Assembly: GCA_910588635.1 (NCBI GenBank)
Contig: CAJUPW010000015.1
Location: 1 to 17,694 of the forward strand
Length of the DNA stretch: 17,694 bases
Origin: an uncultured Oscillospiraceae bacterium
Lineage (GTDB): Bacteria; Bacillota; Clostridia; Oscillospirales; Oscillospiraceae
Direction: 5' to 3'
This document shows positions 1-7,853 of this stretch, one piece after another. The first letter of the stretch is position 1, and every line of letters begins with the position of its first letter. Both the position numbers and the translations under genes were made by a program. The notes under the pieces were generated by a model. The model did not search any database. It was not told the origin of the DNA and saw nothing but the letters and a program-made list of their open reading frames with translations.

Positions 1-7
1 GGGCTGA

Positions 8-817
8 ATGGCGCTGAAGGATATCACCCTGGGCCAGTATTTCCCGGGAAACTCCCCGGTCCACCGTCTGGACCCCCGCACCAAGCTGATCTGCGTGGTG
101 CTGTATATTGTGGCCCTGTTTTTGGCCTGCTGGTTTGTCACCTACGTCATCATGTTCCTGACGCTGGCCCTCTCCGTCGCGGTATCGAAGGTGCCCCCCA
201 AGTCCATTCTCCGGGGACTCAAGCCGGTTCTGTTCATCGTGGTCTTTACCGCCGTACTCAACCTGTTTTACACCCCTGGGGACACTGCCCTGGCCCGATT
301 CTGGATTTTTACCATCACTCTGGAAGGGGTGTACCGCGCCTTTTTCATGGTGGTTCGGATTATGATGCTCATCGCCGGGACCTTCCTGCTCACCTACACC
401 ACCTCTCCCATCCTGCTCACCGACGGACTGGAGTCCCTGATGGGGCCGCTGAAAAAGATCAAGGTTCCCGTCCACGAGCTGGCCATGATGATGTCCATTG
501 CTCTGCGCTTTATCCCTACCCTCATTGAGGAGACCGACAAGATCATGTCCGCCCAGCGGGCCCGGGGGGCGGACTTTGAGAGCGGCAGCCTGATTCAGCG
601 CGCCAAGGCGCTGCTGCCGCTGCTGGTGCCCCTGTTTATCTCCGCCTTCCGCCGGGCCGACGAGCTGGCTACCGCCATGGAGTGCCGCTGCTATCATGGC
701 GGCGAGGGCCGCACCCGCCTGCGGCAGCTCAAGTACAAATGGGCCGACTACATGACCCTGATTCTCTTCCTGGCCATTACCGTGGGCGTGGGGGTGCTGG
801 GGCATTTTGGATGGTAA
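8..817 (+). CDS. ecfT: EcfT, ECF transporter transmembrane (T) component
   Basis: Membrane scaffold of an energy-coupling-factor vitamin/metal importer. It joins two cytoplasmic ATPases (EcfA1/EcfA2, expected just upstream, outside the window) to exchangeable substrate-binding S components. The 269-residue length is normal for the family. Hydrophobic segments are visible around residues 28-60, 72-90, 112-135, 155-172 and 246-266. The cytoplasmic coupling motifs that contact the ATPases are the Ala-Arg-Gly at 185-187 (in QRARGADF) and a second motif at about 223-231 (AMECRCYHG). In the second motif the usual Arg-Gly reads Arg-Cys. A TGA stands directly before the ATG in the same frame, so translation cannot start earlier in this frame; the ribosome site lies mostly outside the window. 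truA starts 4 bases after the stop, the conserved Firmicutes order after the ribosomal protein operon. Confidence 0.95.
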   Translation: MALKDITLGQYFPGNSPVHRLDPRTKLICVVLYIVALFLACWFVTYVIMFLTLALSVAVSKVPPKSILRGLKPVLFIVVFTAVLNLFYTPGDTALARFWIFTITLEGVYRAFFMVVRIMMLIAGTFLLTYTTSPILLTDGLESLMGPLKKIKVPVHELAMMMSIALRFIPTLIEETDKIMSAQRARGADFESGSLIQRAKALLPLLVPLFISAFRRADELATAMECRCYHGGEGRTRLRQLKYKWADYMTLILFLAITVGVGVLGHFGW

Positions 818-821
818 TACG

Positions 822-1571
822 ATGGAACGCAATGTCGCTTTAAGGTTGATGTACAACGGCACGGCCTACCACGGCTGGCAGGTGCAGAAGAACGCCGTCT
901 CGGTAGCCGAGACCCTGGAGAAGGCGCTGGCGGCCACAGTTGGCCACCCGGTAAAGTGCACCGGAGCGGGACGCACCGACGCCGGAGTCCACGCCGAAGT
1001 CTATGTGGCCAACTTCCGCACCACCTCCCGCATTCCCCTGGACAAGCTGCCCCTGGCGGTGAACACCCGGCTCCCCGACGACATCGTGGTGGTCAGAGCC
1101 GTTCAGGTGCCCGAGAGCTTCAACGCCATCGGCTCCTGCCTGAAAAAGGAGTACACCTACCGCATCTATAACTCCCGGCTGGGTAATCCGTTTTATGTCA
1201 ACCGATCCTGGTTCTACCCCAAACGCCTGAACGAGGGGATCATGGCTCGGGCGGCGGAGCAGTTCGTGGGCACCCACGACTTCCGGGCGGTACGCTCGGT
1301 GGGCACCGAGACCCGTACCACCGTGCGCACGGTGTACTGGTTCGACGTGGCGCGCGATGGCGACCTGATCTCCTGCCGGGTATGCGCCAACGGCTTTTTG
1401 TACAACATGGTCCGGGCCATGGTAGGCACCATCGTCTACGCCGCCGAGGGCAAGCTGTCCCCGGAGGACATTCCCGCCATTCTGAACTCGGGCAACCGGA
1501 CCCTGGCTGGGCCCACGGTCCCTCCCGGCGGGCTGTACATGACAAAATTATGGTATGAAGAGGACGTTTAG
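822..1571 (+). CDS. truA: TruA, tRNA pseudouridine(38-40) synthase
   Basis: Isomerises uridines 38-40 in the anticodon stem-loop of many tRNAs to pseudouridine. The protein has 249 residues, the usual TruA size. The N-terminus has the family pattern ALRLMYNGTAYHGWQ. The catalytic motif GRTDAGVH contains the nucleophile Asp53, and a second conserved block near residues 190-205 reads FLYNMVRAMVGT. I chose ATG 822 over an in-frame TTG at 807. The protein then begins MERNVALRL, like other TruA proteins, and a GGATGG sequence lies 7 bases upstream, inside the end of ecfT. It is almost certainly translationally coupled to ecfT, with 4 bases between them, and shares its transcript. Confidence 0.96.
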   Translation: MERNVALRLMYNGTAYHGWQVQKNAVSVAETLEKALAATVGHPVKCTGAGRTDAGVHAEVYVANFRTTSRIPLDKLPLAVNTRLPDDIVVVRAVQVPESFNAIGSCLKKEYTYRIYNSRLGNPFYVNRSWFYPKRLNEGIMARAAEQFVGTHDFRAVRSVGTETRTTVRTVYWFDVARDGDLISCRVCANGFLYNMVRAMVGTIVYAAEGKLSPEDIPAILNSGNRTLAGPTVPPGGLYMTKLWYEEDV

Positions 1572-1581
1572 TCAGTAGAGT

Positions 1582-2754
1582 ATGAAAGAGAACGAAAAGG
1601 CCCCGGCTCCCAAGCGGATCAAAAAACCGAATATGCTTGTCCGCTTGCTGGCCCTGGCGGCAACGGCGGCCCTGATTCTGGGGGCGCTGGTCCTGGTGGT
1701 CTACCGGGACACCCTCAATGTGGACGCTCTGAAGCGGTGGCTGGCCTACCGCGACATGCCCGCCGGGGAGGCCGCCCCCTTTACCCACGCCGGGGGCGAC
1801 AAGCTGTCAATCGCCTATCTGGACAGCGGGGCGGTCACCGTCTCCGCTGCCGGCGCCCACTACTACGGCCTGAACGGCGAGCGCCTGGCGGAGGAGGTGC
1901 TGTCCGTCGAGAACCCCGTTCTGTCCGCCTCCCGGACCACCGCCGTGGCCTACGACGCGGGCAATCAGTCCCTGTTTGTCTTTCGCGGCGGCGCGGAGAG
2001 CTTTCGGCTCTCCCTGACAGGGAGCAACAATCTCCTCTCCGCCCGGGTGAACGACAGCGGCTGGCTGGCGGTCACCGCCCAGCAGAGCGGCTTCAAAGGG
2101 GCGGTCACCGTCTACAACAGCCATGGCCGTGAGGTCATCACCATCGGCCTGTCCTCCGTCTTTGCCGTGGACGCCGCCGTCTCCCCCAACGGGCAGAGTG
2201 TGGCGGTGGTCACCATGGGCCAGGAACAGGGGGATTTCTTCAGCCGCCTGCTCCTCTACCCCCTGGACCAGACGGAGCCCTCCCTCCAGGTAGACCTGGG
2301 GGCCCTCACCGTGCTGGACCTGGATTATGAGGAGGGCCTGCTGTGGGTGTTGGGAGAGGACCGGCTGCTCACCGTCCCCACCGACGGCACGGAGACCCAT
2401 ACCTATTTTCTCACGCCCAACCATTTGAAGGGCTGCTCCCTGGAGGGGGACGGCTTCGCTCTCCTTTTGGAGGGTCCCTACCGCTCCGGCGGGGCCGCCC
2501 AGGCCGTCATTGTGGACGGTTCAGCTCAGACTGTCCGCTCCATCCCCCTTGCCGGTCAGGTGCTGGACTATTCCGCCGCCGGCGAATACTTCGCTCTGCT
2601 GTCGGGCAGCCGCCTGACCATTTACGGCCAGGAGGCCGACCCCTACGCCGTTCTGGACAATCCACAGGCCGCCCGGCATGTGGATCTGGCCCCCAACGGT
2701 TCCGCCCTGCTGGCCAACGCCCAGCAGGCCTGGCTGTACATTCCGCAAGCATAA
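1582..2754 (+). CDS. DUF5711-like membrane-anchored beta-propeller-type protein, function unknown
   Basis: A 390-residue protein that I recognise only as resembling the DUF5711 family of Clostridia; its function is unknown. It has a short basic cytoplasmic tail (residues 1-18, several Lys/Arg) and one transmembrane segment at about 19-41, with no cleavage site evident. An extracytoplasmic region of about 350 residues follows. This region is built of short beta-rich repeats such as DSGWLAVTAQQSG, SPNGQSVAVVTM and APNGSALLANAQ, the pattern of WD40/TolB-like propeller blades. No catalytic motif is seen. It starts 10 bases after truA with a weak ribosome site (AGTAGAG), and cvpA follows after 16 bases, so it probably belongs to the same transcript. 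The membrane topology is a prediction and the family assignment is from memory. Confidence 0.7.
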   Translation: MKENEKAPAPKRIKKPNMLVRLLALAATAALILGALVLVVYRDTLNVDALKRWLAYRDMPAGEAAPFTHAGGDKLSIAYLDSGAVTVSAAGAHYYGLNGERLAEEVLSVENPVLSASRTTAVAYDAGNQSLFVFRGGAESFRLSLTGSNNLLSARVNDSGWLAVTAQQSGFKGAVTVYNSHGREVITIGLSSVFAVDAAVSPNGQSVAVVTMGQEQGDFFSRLLLYPLDQTEPSLQVDLGALTVLDLDYEEGLLWVLGEDRLLTVPTDGTETHTYFLTPNHLKGCSLEGDGFALLLEGPYRSGGAAQAVIVDGSAQTVRSIPLAGQVLDYSAAGEYFALLSGSRLTIYGQEADPYAVLDNPQAARHVDLAPNGSALLANAQQAWLYIPQA

Positions 2755-2770
2755 CGCCTGGGAGGTTCCT

Positions 2771-3469
2771 ATGAATTACATCATCTATGACGCTATCATC
2801 GCCGCTGTCCTGCTCTTCTTTGTCTGGCTGGGCTATCGAAAGGGCCTTGTCCTGACCCTGTGTTCTCTGCTGGCCGTCTTTGTGGCCCTCGTCGGGGCCT
2901 CCATTCTCTCCAACGCTCTTGCGGAGCCGGTGGCCAAGGCCATTGAACCCATTGTTGCCAGCAGCATCCACAACACCGTGACCAGCTACTACCAGCGCGC
3001 CCCGGAGGCGGGCGCCTCCTCTCAGGACGAGGCCGCCTGGCTGGCTCAGCTCCCCATTGACGAGCTGCTGGAGCCGCTGAAGGAATCAAAGGCCTTTCAG
3101 GGCTTTGCCGACGCCTTCCAGAAGGCGGTGGATGACGGCGTGGCCGATGCCGCCGCCCACGCCGCCCAGGCTCTGGCCCACTTCGCGGCGGTGCAGATCG
3201 CCCGGACGGTCATCTTCGCCATCGCTTTCTTCGCCGTTCTCATTGGCTGGTGGTTCCTCAGCCACGCCCTGGACCTGATGGCCAAGCTTCCCGTCCTCAG
3301 CACCGTCAACGCCTGGGGCGGCGGGGCTGTGGGTCTGGTCAAGGGGGCGCTGATCGTCTTTATCGCCGTCTGGCTGTTCCGAGACAGCTATATCCCCCCG
3401 GAGGCGGTTGAGGGCTCTTTCCTGCTGAAATACTTCGCCACCGTGAGCCCCCTGTCATTTTTCCTCTAA
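2771..3469 (+). CDS. CvpA-family membrane protein
   Basis: Integral membrane protein of 232 residues, longer than the typical 160-180 residue CvpA. Predicted transmembrane segments lie at about 5-20, 24-47, 144-166 and 185-203. Between the second and third is an Ala-rich, charged loop of about 95 residues (48-143) that accounts for the extra length. The start YDAIIAAVLLFFVWLGYRKG, with its Gly-x-x-Lys-Gly after the first helix, is characteristic of CvpA proteins. CvpA is linked to colicin V export in E. coli and otherwise to envelope homeostasis; the role here is not shown. ATG 2771 is chosen because GGAGG lies at 2761-2765 and the product starts at the conserved first helix. The longer reading from 2678 would overlap the DUF5711-like gene. 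No convincing terminator separates it from the clp gene. Confidence 0.85.
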   Translation: MNYIIYDAIIAAVLLFFVWLGYRKGLVLTLCSLLAVFVALVGASILSNALAEPVAKAIEPIVASSIHNTVTSYYQRAPEAGASSQDEAAWLAQLPIDELLEPLKESKAFQGFADAFQKAVDDGVADAAAHAAQALAHFAAVQIARTVIFAIAFFAVLIGWWFLSHALDLMAKLPVLSTVNAWGGGAVGLVKGALIVFIAVWLFRDSYIPPEAVEGSFLLKYFATVSPLSFFL

Positions 3470-3492
3470 AGGCTTTATTTCTCAGGGAAAAA

Positions 3493-3515
3493 TTCATACC
3501 TAGTTCATAATTAGG
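3493..3515 (+). promoter_or_regulatory. Candidate operator (11-nt tandem repeat / inverted repeat) upstream of the clp gene
   Basis: The 96-base gap before the ClpE-like gene contains two adjacent 11-mers, TTCATACCTAG (3493-3503) and TTCATAATTAG (3504-3514), identical at 9 of 11 positions. The same bases also form an imperfect 7-3-7 inverted repeat, CCTAGTT/AATTAGG (3499-3515). One-turn spacing and dual symmetry suggest a protein-binding site near the promoter. CATAAT at 3506-3511 could be the -10 box, but I see no good -35 at the right distance. It does not match the CtsR heptamer repeat or a full CIRCE element. Confidence 0.35.
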
Positions 3516-3565
3516 GTGTACCATCTCCCCAAACGTGAACTTTTCCCGAAAGGAGCGTATTCACC

Positions 3566-5878
3566 ATGCAGCCTACCATGTGCAGCCGCTGCGGCAAGAA
3601 TGTGGCGGTGATCTTTATTACGAAATTAGAGGGCGGCGCCTCCAAGAACGAGGGGCTGTGCCTCAAGTGCGCCCGTGAGATGGGCATCAAGCCCATTGAT
3701 GACATGATGAAAAAAATGGGTATCAGCGACGAGGACCTGGACACCCTCACCTCTGAGATGATGTCCGCTTTCGGCGGCGCCGAGGGAATGGACGGAATGC
3801 TGTCCCCCACCAAGGACGAGGACGACGAGGAGGACGACGGCCGCACCGCCACCTTCCCCTTCCTCAACCAGCTCTTCGGAGGCGGGTCCTCCTCCCCGGA
3901 GAAGCCCGCCTCCGGCGAGGGGGCCGCACCGCCACCCCGGAGCGAGAAGGGACAGGCCAAGCCCGCCAAGCGGAAATTTCTGGACAGCTACTGCATCTCC
4001 CTGACCCAACGGGCCCAGGAGGGCAAGCTGGATCAGCTCATCGGCCGGGAGCGGGAGCTGGAGCGGGTGGTACAGATTCTCAATCGCCGGCAGAAGAACA
4101 ACCCCTGTCTCATCGGCGAGCCTGGCGTGGGCAAGACCGCCATTGCCGAGGGGCTGGCCCAGCGCATTGCCAACAAGGATGTGCCCTACAAGCTGCTGGA
4201 AAAGGAGGTCTACCTGCTGGACCTTACCGCCCTGGTGGCGGGCACCCAGTTCCGGGGCCAGTTTGAGAGCCGGATGAAGGGCCTCATTGAGGAGATCCGC
4301 AAGCTGGGCAACATCATTCTGGTCATCGACGAGGTGCATACCATCGTGGGCGCCGGCGACGCCGAGGGCTCCATGAACGCCGCCAACATCCTCAAGCCCG
4401 CCCTGAGCCGGGGGGAGCTTCAGGTGATCGGGGCCACCACCCTGAACGAGTACCGCAAGCACATCGAGAAGGACACCGCCCTGGAGCGGCGGTTCCAGCC
4501 CGTCATTGTGGAGGAGCCCTCTATTGAGGACAGCGTGAAGGTCATTGAGGGCGTGGCGCCCTACTATGAGAAATTTCATCAGGTGGAGGTCTCTCCCGCC
4601 ATGTGCCGGCTGGCCGTCACCATGAGCGAACGGTATATCACCGACCGCTACCTGCCCGACAAGGCCATCGACCTTATCGACGAGGCCTGCTCCAATGTGA
4701 ACCTCCACAACAAGGCCCTGGCCCGCCTCAACGAGGTGGACAAGGAGCTGGCCGACCTGGCCAAGGAGAAGGAGGTCATGATGGCCGCCGCCACCGAGGA
4801 CGCCTACAAGCGCCTGGCTGACATCAAGAGCATGGAGCTGCGGCTGGAGGAGGAAAAGACGGGCCTGCAGAACGAGGCCCACCCCGCCTTGACAGAGGAG
4901 CATCTGGCCAACGTCATTGAGCTGTGGACCAACATCCCCGCCAGCCGCATCCAGGAACAGGAGTTCCAGCGGCTGGCCAAGCTGGAGGAGCGGCTGGAGG
5001 AGCATGTCATCGGCCAGGACGAAGCGGTGAAAGCCGTTTCCGCCGCTATCCGCCGGGGGCGTGTAGGCATCTCCCCCAAGCGCAAGCCGGTGTCCTTTAT
5101 CTTCGTGGGTTCCACCGGCGTGGGCAAGACCGAGCTGGTCAAGCAGCTTGCCGCCGACCTGTTCGATACCCCGGAGTCCCTGATTCGGCTGGATATGTCC
5201 GAGTTTATGGAGAAGCACGCCGTCTCCCGGATCATCGGCTCTCCTCCGGGCTACGTAGGCTACGACGAGGCGGGTCAGCTCACCGAGAAAATCCGGAGAA
5301 AGCCCTACTCCGTGGTCCTGTTCGATGAAATTGAGAAAGCCCATCCCGACGTATTGAATATCCTGCTTCAGGTGCTGGACGACGGCCGCATCACCGACGC
5401 CCACGGCCGGGTGGTGAACTTTGAGAACACGGTGATCGTCATGACCACCAACGCCGGCAGCAGCACCAAGGTGGGCTCGGTAGGCTTCGGCCGCACCGCC
5501 AACGAGCAGGGCAAAGACCGGGCTCTCAAGGCCCTCAACGACTTCCTTCGCCCCGAGTTCATCAACCGGGTAGACGAGATCGTCTACTTCAACCAGCTTT
5601 CTGAGGACAACTTCAAGGGCATCGCCGTGCTCATGCTCAAGGAGCTGGTGGGCACTTTGAAGGAGAAGGATATCAACTTCACCTGGGACGACACCCTCCT
5701 GAATTATCTGGTGAAAAAGTCCTACTCCGCCGCCTACGGCGCCCGGAACCTGCGCAGGCTGATTCAGAAGGAGCTGGAGGACGCCATTGCCGTCCGGCTC
5801 ATCGAGGGCTGGCAGGAGCCGGTGTCTCAGCTCAAGGCCGTGTCCAACGGAGAGGCGCTGGAGCTGCTGTCTCTGTAA
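3566..5878 (+). CDS. ClpE-like AAA+ unfoldase, ATP-binding subunit of a Clp protease, with N-terminal zinc finger
   Basis: Hexameric unfoldase that feeds substrates to ClpP; 770 residues. The N-terminus carries a four-Cys zinc finger (C6, C9, C32, C35) as in ClpE, followed by a linker of about 100 residues with an acidic stretch (84-92) and a Pro/Gly-rich part. There is no room for the double Clp-N repeat of ClpC/ClpA. AAA module 1 has Walker A GEPGVGKT (184-191) and Walker B ILVIDE (251-256). A short coiled-coil M region spans about 385-435. AAA module 2 has Walker A GSTGVGKT (515-522), pore loop GYVG (562-565) and Walker B VVLFDE (583-588). VGF at 639-641 fits the ClpP-docking tripeptide. 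AAAGGAG at 3549-3555 supports the start. It stands alone, ended by a strong terminator. ClpE-like versus ClpC is an architectural judgement. Confidence 0.93.
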   Translation: MQPTMCSRCGKNVAVIFITKLEGGASKNEGLCLKCAREMGIKPIDDMMKKMGISDEDLDTLTSEMMSAFGGAEGMDGMLSPTKDEDDEEDDGRTATFPFLNQLFGGGSSSPEKPASGEGAAPPPRSEKGQAKPAKRKFLDSYCISLTQRAQEGKLDQLIGRERELERVVQILNRRQKNNPCLIGEPGVGKTAIAEGLAQRIANKDVPYKLLEKEVYLLDLTALVAGTQFRGQFESRMKGLIEEIRKLGNIILVIDEVHTIVGAGDAEGSMNAANILKPALSRGELQVIGATTLNEYRKHIEKDTALERRFQPVIVEEPSIEDSVKVIEGVAPYYEKFHQVEVSPAMCRLAVTMSERYITDRYLPDKAIDLIDEACSNVNLHNKALARLNEVDKELADLAKEKEVMMAAATEDAYKRLADIKSMELRLEEEKTGLQNEAHPALTEEHLANVIELWTNIPASRIQEQEFQRLAKLEERLEEHVIGQDEAVKAVSAAIRRGRVGISPKRKPVSFIFVGSTGVGKTELVKQLAADLFDTPESLIRLDMSEFMEKHAVSRIIGSPPGYVGYDEAGQLTEKIRRKPYSVVLFDEIEKAHPDVLNILLQVLDDGRITDAHGRVVNFENTVIVMTTNAGSSTKVGSVGFGRTANEQGKDRALKALNDFLRPEFINRVDEIVYFNQLSEDNFKGIAVLMLKELVGTLKEKDINFTWDDTLLNYLVKKSYSAAYGARNLRRLIQKELEDAIAVRLIEGWQEPVSQLKAVSNGEALELLSL

Positions 5879-5893
5879 AGACTCCCGATTCAT

Positions 5894-5932
5894 AAAAGGA
5901 AATCCACCGGAAAAGCCGGTGGATTTCCTTTT
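5894..5932. terminator. Bidirectional intrinsic terminator between clp and the diguanylate cyclase gene
   Basis: A perfect 17-bp stem (arms 5894-5910 and 5916-5932, AAAAGGAAATCCACCGG and its complement) closes a 5-base loop. The outer ends of the arms give a T-run on either strand, so it can end both convergent transcripts. It begins 15 bases after the clp stop and lies 24 bases beyond the stop of the minus-strand gene. Confidence 0.93.
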
Positions 5933-5956
5933 GCATTATTTTTATTATAGTCATAT

Positions 5957-7756
5957 TTATTTCAGGATGAAGCCGCCCTTTCCGTGGTTTTTCACCTGGT
6001 ACAGCGCCTCGTCCGCCACGGCGCTGAGGGCCTCGTAGGTCCGTCCGCAGCTGGGGGCGCTGGCCGCGCCGATGCTGACGCTGGCCGCCGTGTCGATCCC
6101 CTCGATTTTCAGCCTCCGCACCCGCTCCAGCAGCTCCTGTCCCTTCTGCTCGGCGGTAACCCTGTTGTCCGAGCCGGACAGGAAGGCGATAAACTCGTCT
6201 CCCCCCACACGGGCCACAATATCGTCGGTACGGAAGGTCTCCGTCAGAATCCCGCCGATTGCGGTAAGCAGCTTGTCGCCGGCGGCATGGCCGTAGTTGT
6301 CGTTGATGGACTTGAAGTCGTCCAGGTCCATCATAAACAGCACCCCCCGGGATATCTGCTCCAGCCGGGCGTTAATCATCTTGACGCCCGCCCGGTTGTA
6401 CAGCCCGGTGAGGGGATCCTGCTGGGCCTGCTCCCGCAGCTCCTTTTCCCGACCGATCTGCACGCTGATGTCCGTCAGCGTCCCGATCACCCGGATCACC
6501 CGGTTCTCCGCGTCAAAGACCGCCTTATACTGGCTGCGATACCACCGATACTCCCCGTCCCGCCCTTTCAGACGGACGCGGTCGTGCTCAATCTGGTCCG
6601 GAAGCATATTCACCGCGTTTTTCAGCGCCTTCCGCACGCTGTCCACATCCTCCGGATAGAACACGGACAGGCCCCCGCTCCCCTTCAAAACGCCCTTCAT
6701 CCGGCCGGCTCCGATTTCCAGCGTATCCAGAGCGTTGGAAGTAAACTCCAGACTGTCGTCCCCGCAGTTGTACTCGAAGAGCAGCGTGTCCCTGAACTCA
6801 GCCAGTGCGGCGTAGCGCATACGCTCCTTTGCCATCCTGGCCCGCTGGCGCCACATCAGCGCCGCCAGAACGGCGCATATCGCCAGACTCACCAGCATGA
6901 CCGCGGCCTGCACCATGGACGTGCGCTCAATGTTCACGCTGGGAGACTGGGAAAACTGCACGATCCGCCAGCCGTTGTAGGAGACCGGCGCCCAGGCGGT
7001 ATAATTCCGACCGCTCCCCACGGCATAGCTGAAGGAGCCGGAGGCATGCGCCCGATAGACGGCATCGAAATTCTCGCCCTCTTGGGGGGTCAATCCGTCC
7101 GCCGCGCCCAGCTCGGTCAGACTAAACCCCTGGAGACCTAGATTGCTGCCGTAGGCGACCCGTCCGTCCTCCCCGGCAATCACGCTATGGACGTTATGGA
7201 AAAATGTGGAGTGCTTCCCCTGGTGAAGCAAGGTATCGGCCCTCATCTGGGCCACCAGCGCCCCCACCGTCTGTCCGTCCCACTCCACCGGGCGGACCGC
7301 CACCACATAGCAGTCCTCCTGATCGGTGTCATTCAAAATGCCGCTGACCACAGCCTCTCCCCTGAGGACACGGCCCAGCAGCTCCGGGGCCTCCCGCCCC
7401 CAGGTGGCGGAGGCCAGGTCAATCTTATCCAGATACCGCAGGTCCATGCGGTCGTCCACCAGATTGAACGTATTGACCATGGGCTCCACCCAGCTTTTTT
7501 CCGGAGTCTTGGCTTCTCCGGCAATAAAGAGATTGGTGTTTTTCAGCACGGTCTCGGCGTAATGGATCAGATATCCGGCTCCCTCGCCCGCCTCTTCCGT
7601 GTGGGCGGTCAGGCTCTCCACCAGCATCCGGTCCAGCTCTGTCTCCACCGCCCGGTAGCGCACGATCAGCATCACCATCAGAATCAACAGCAGGACGCCG
7701 CCGCAAGCAGTGAGGATCACGGCCATCCGATTCAAGTTTTGATGCTTCCTTTCCAT
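5957..7756 (-). CDS. Membrane-bound sensor diguanylate cyclase (GGDEF), with extracytoplasmic Cache-like and PAS-like domains
   Basis: Predicted to make cyclic di-GMP from two GTP in response to an external signal; 599 residues. A transmembrane helix at about 11-33 and another at about 282-301 enclose a periplasm-facing region of about 245 residues, resembling a dCache sensor (for example GRNYTAWAPVSYNGWRIVQF near its end). A PAS-like domain follows at about 318-432, ending in the typical IGTLTDIS. The GGDEF domain starts at DPLTGLYNRAG (447-457). The metal-binding Asp is in MDLDDFKSIND (476-486), the active loop GGDEF is at 518-522, and an intact inhibitory-site RxxD is at 509-512, five residues before it, so an active, product-inhibited enzyme is expected. 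ATG 7756 follows a GGGGGGAG ribosome site. A longer reading from GTG 7807 would begin inside the promoter and is rejected. The ligand is unknown. Confidence 0.93.
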   Translation of the reverse strand: MERKHQNLNRMAVILTACGGVLLLILMVMLIVRYRAVETELDRMLVESLTAHTEEAGEGAGYLIHYAETVLKNTNLFIAGEAKTPEKSWVEPMVNTFNLVDDRMDLRYLDKIDLASATWGREAPELLGRVLRGEAVVSGILNDTDQEDCYVVAVRPVEWDGQTVGALVAQMRADTLLHQGKHSTFFHNVHSVIAGEDGRVAYGSNLGLQGFSLTELGAADGLTPQEGENFDAVYRAHASGSFSYAVGSGRNYTAWAPVSYNGWRIVQFSQSPSVNIERTSMVQAAVMLVSLAICAVLAALMWRQRARMAKERMRYAALAEFRDTLLFEYNCGDDSLEFTSNALDTLEIGAGRMKGVLKGSGGLSVFYPEDVDSVRKALKNAVNMLPDQIEHDRVRLKGRDGEYRWYRSQYKAVFDAENRVIRVIGTLTDISVQIGREKELREQAQQDPLTGLYNRAGVKMINARLEQISRGVLFMMDLDDFKSINDNYGHAAGDKLLTAIGGILTETFRTDDIVARVGGDEFIAFLSGSDNRVTAEQKGQELLERVRRLKIEGIDTAASVSIGAASAPSCGRTYEALSAVADEALYQVKNHGKGGFILK

Positions 7757-7797
7757 CAAGGTCCGCTCCCCCCGCCTGTTATATATAATCTGTTTTG

Positions 7798-7848
7798 ATT
7801 TTAGCACTCCGGATATCCTTTGTAAAGCGATTTGAAAAATATTTTTTC
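7798..7848 (-). promoter_or_regulatory. Strong promoter with UP-element-like sequence for the diguanylate cyclase gene
   Basis: Read on the minus strand, a -35 TTTACA (7826-7821) is followed after exactly 17 bases by -10 TAAAAT (7803-7798), preceded by TGC (an extended -10). Immediately upstream of the -35, bases 7848-7828 fit the published E. coli UP-element consensus (AAA-WW-T-W-TTTT-nn-AAA-nnn) at every specified position, in the correct phase. The start of transcription would be near 7791, leaving a leader of about 35 bases. Confidence 0.75.
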
Positions 7849-7853
7849 AAATC
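7829..7853 (-). repeat. AT-rich inverted repeat after murC, overlapping the UP-like region
   Basis: Arms GATTTGAAAAA (7829-7839) and its complement (7843-7853) form an 11-bp stem with a 3-base loop. The stem starts within the murC stop codon. It could help end the murC transcript, but no T-run follows on the minus strand. The same bases double as the A/T-tract upstream of the next promoter or as a regulator site. Confidence 0.5.

Noticed and set aside
807..821. Upstream TTG start for truA overlapping ecfT
   Set aside because: The five extra residues do not match TruA N-termini; ATG 822 gives the family start and better ribosome-site spacing.
3457..3493. ATTTTTCC/GGAAAAAT inverted repeat after cvpA as a terminator
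   Set aside because: Only 8 AT-rich pairs with a loop of about 20 bases and no T-run; too weak to call.
3626..5893. A 755-codon open frame on the minus strand opposite the clp gene, and a similar 603-codon frame opposite fruA (13913-15724)
   Set aside because: Both are mirror frames of well-supported genes, lack domain signatures and have no suitable ribosome sites.
7801..7809. TTAGCACTC, identical to one arm of the HrcA CIRCE element
   Set aside because: The second arm is absent at the required 9-base spacing; the bases are explained by the -10/TG region of the promoter on the other strand.
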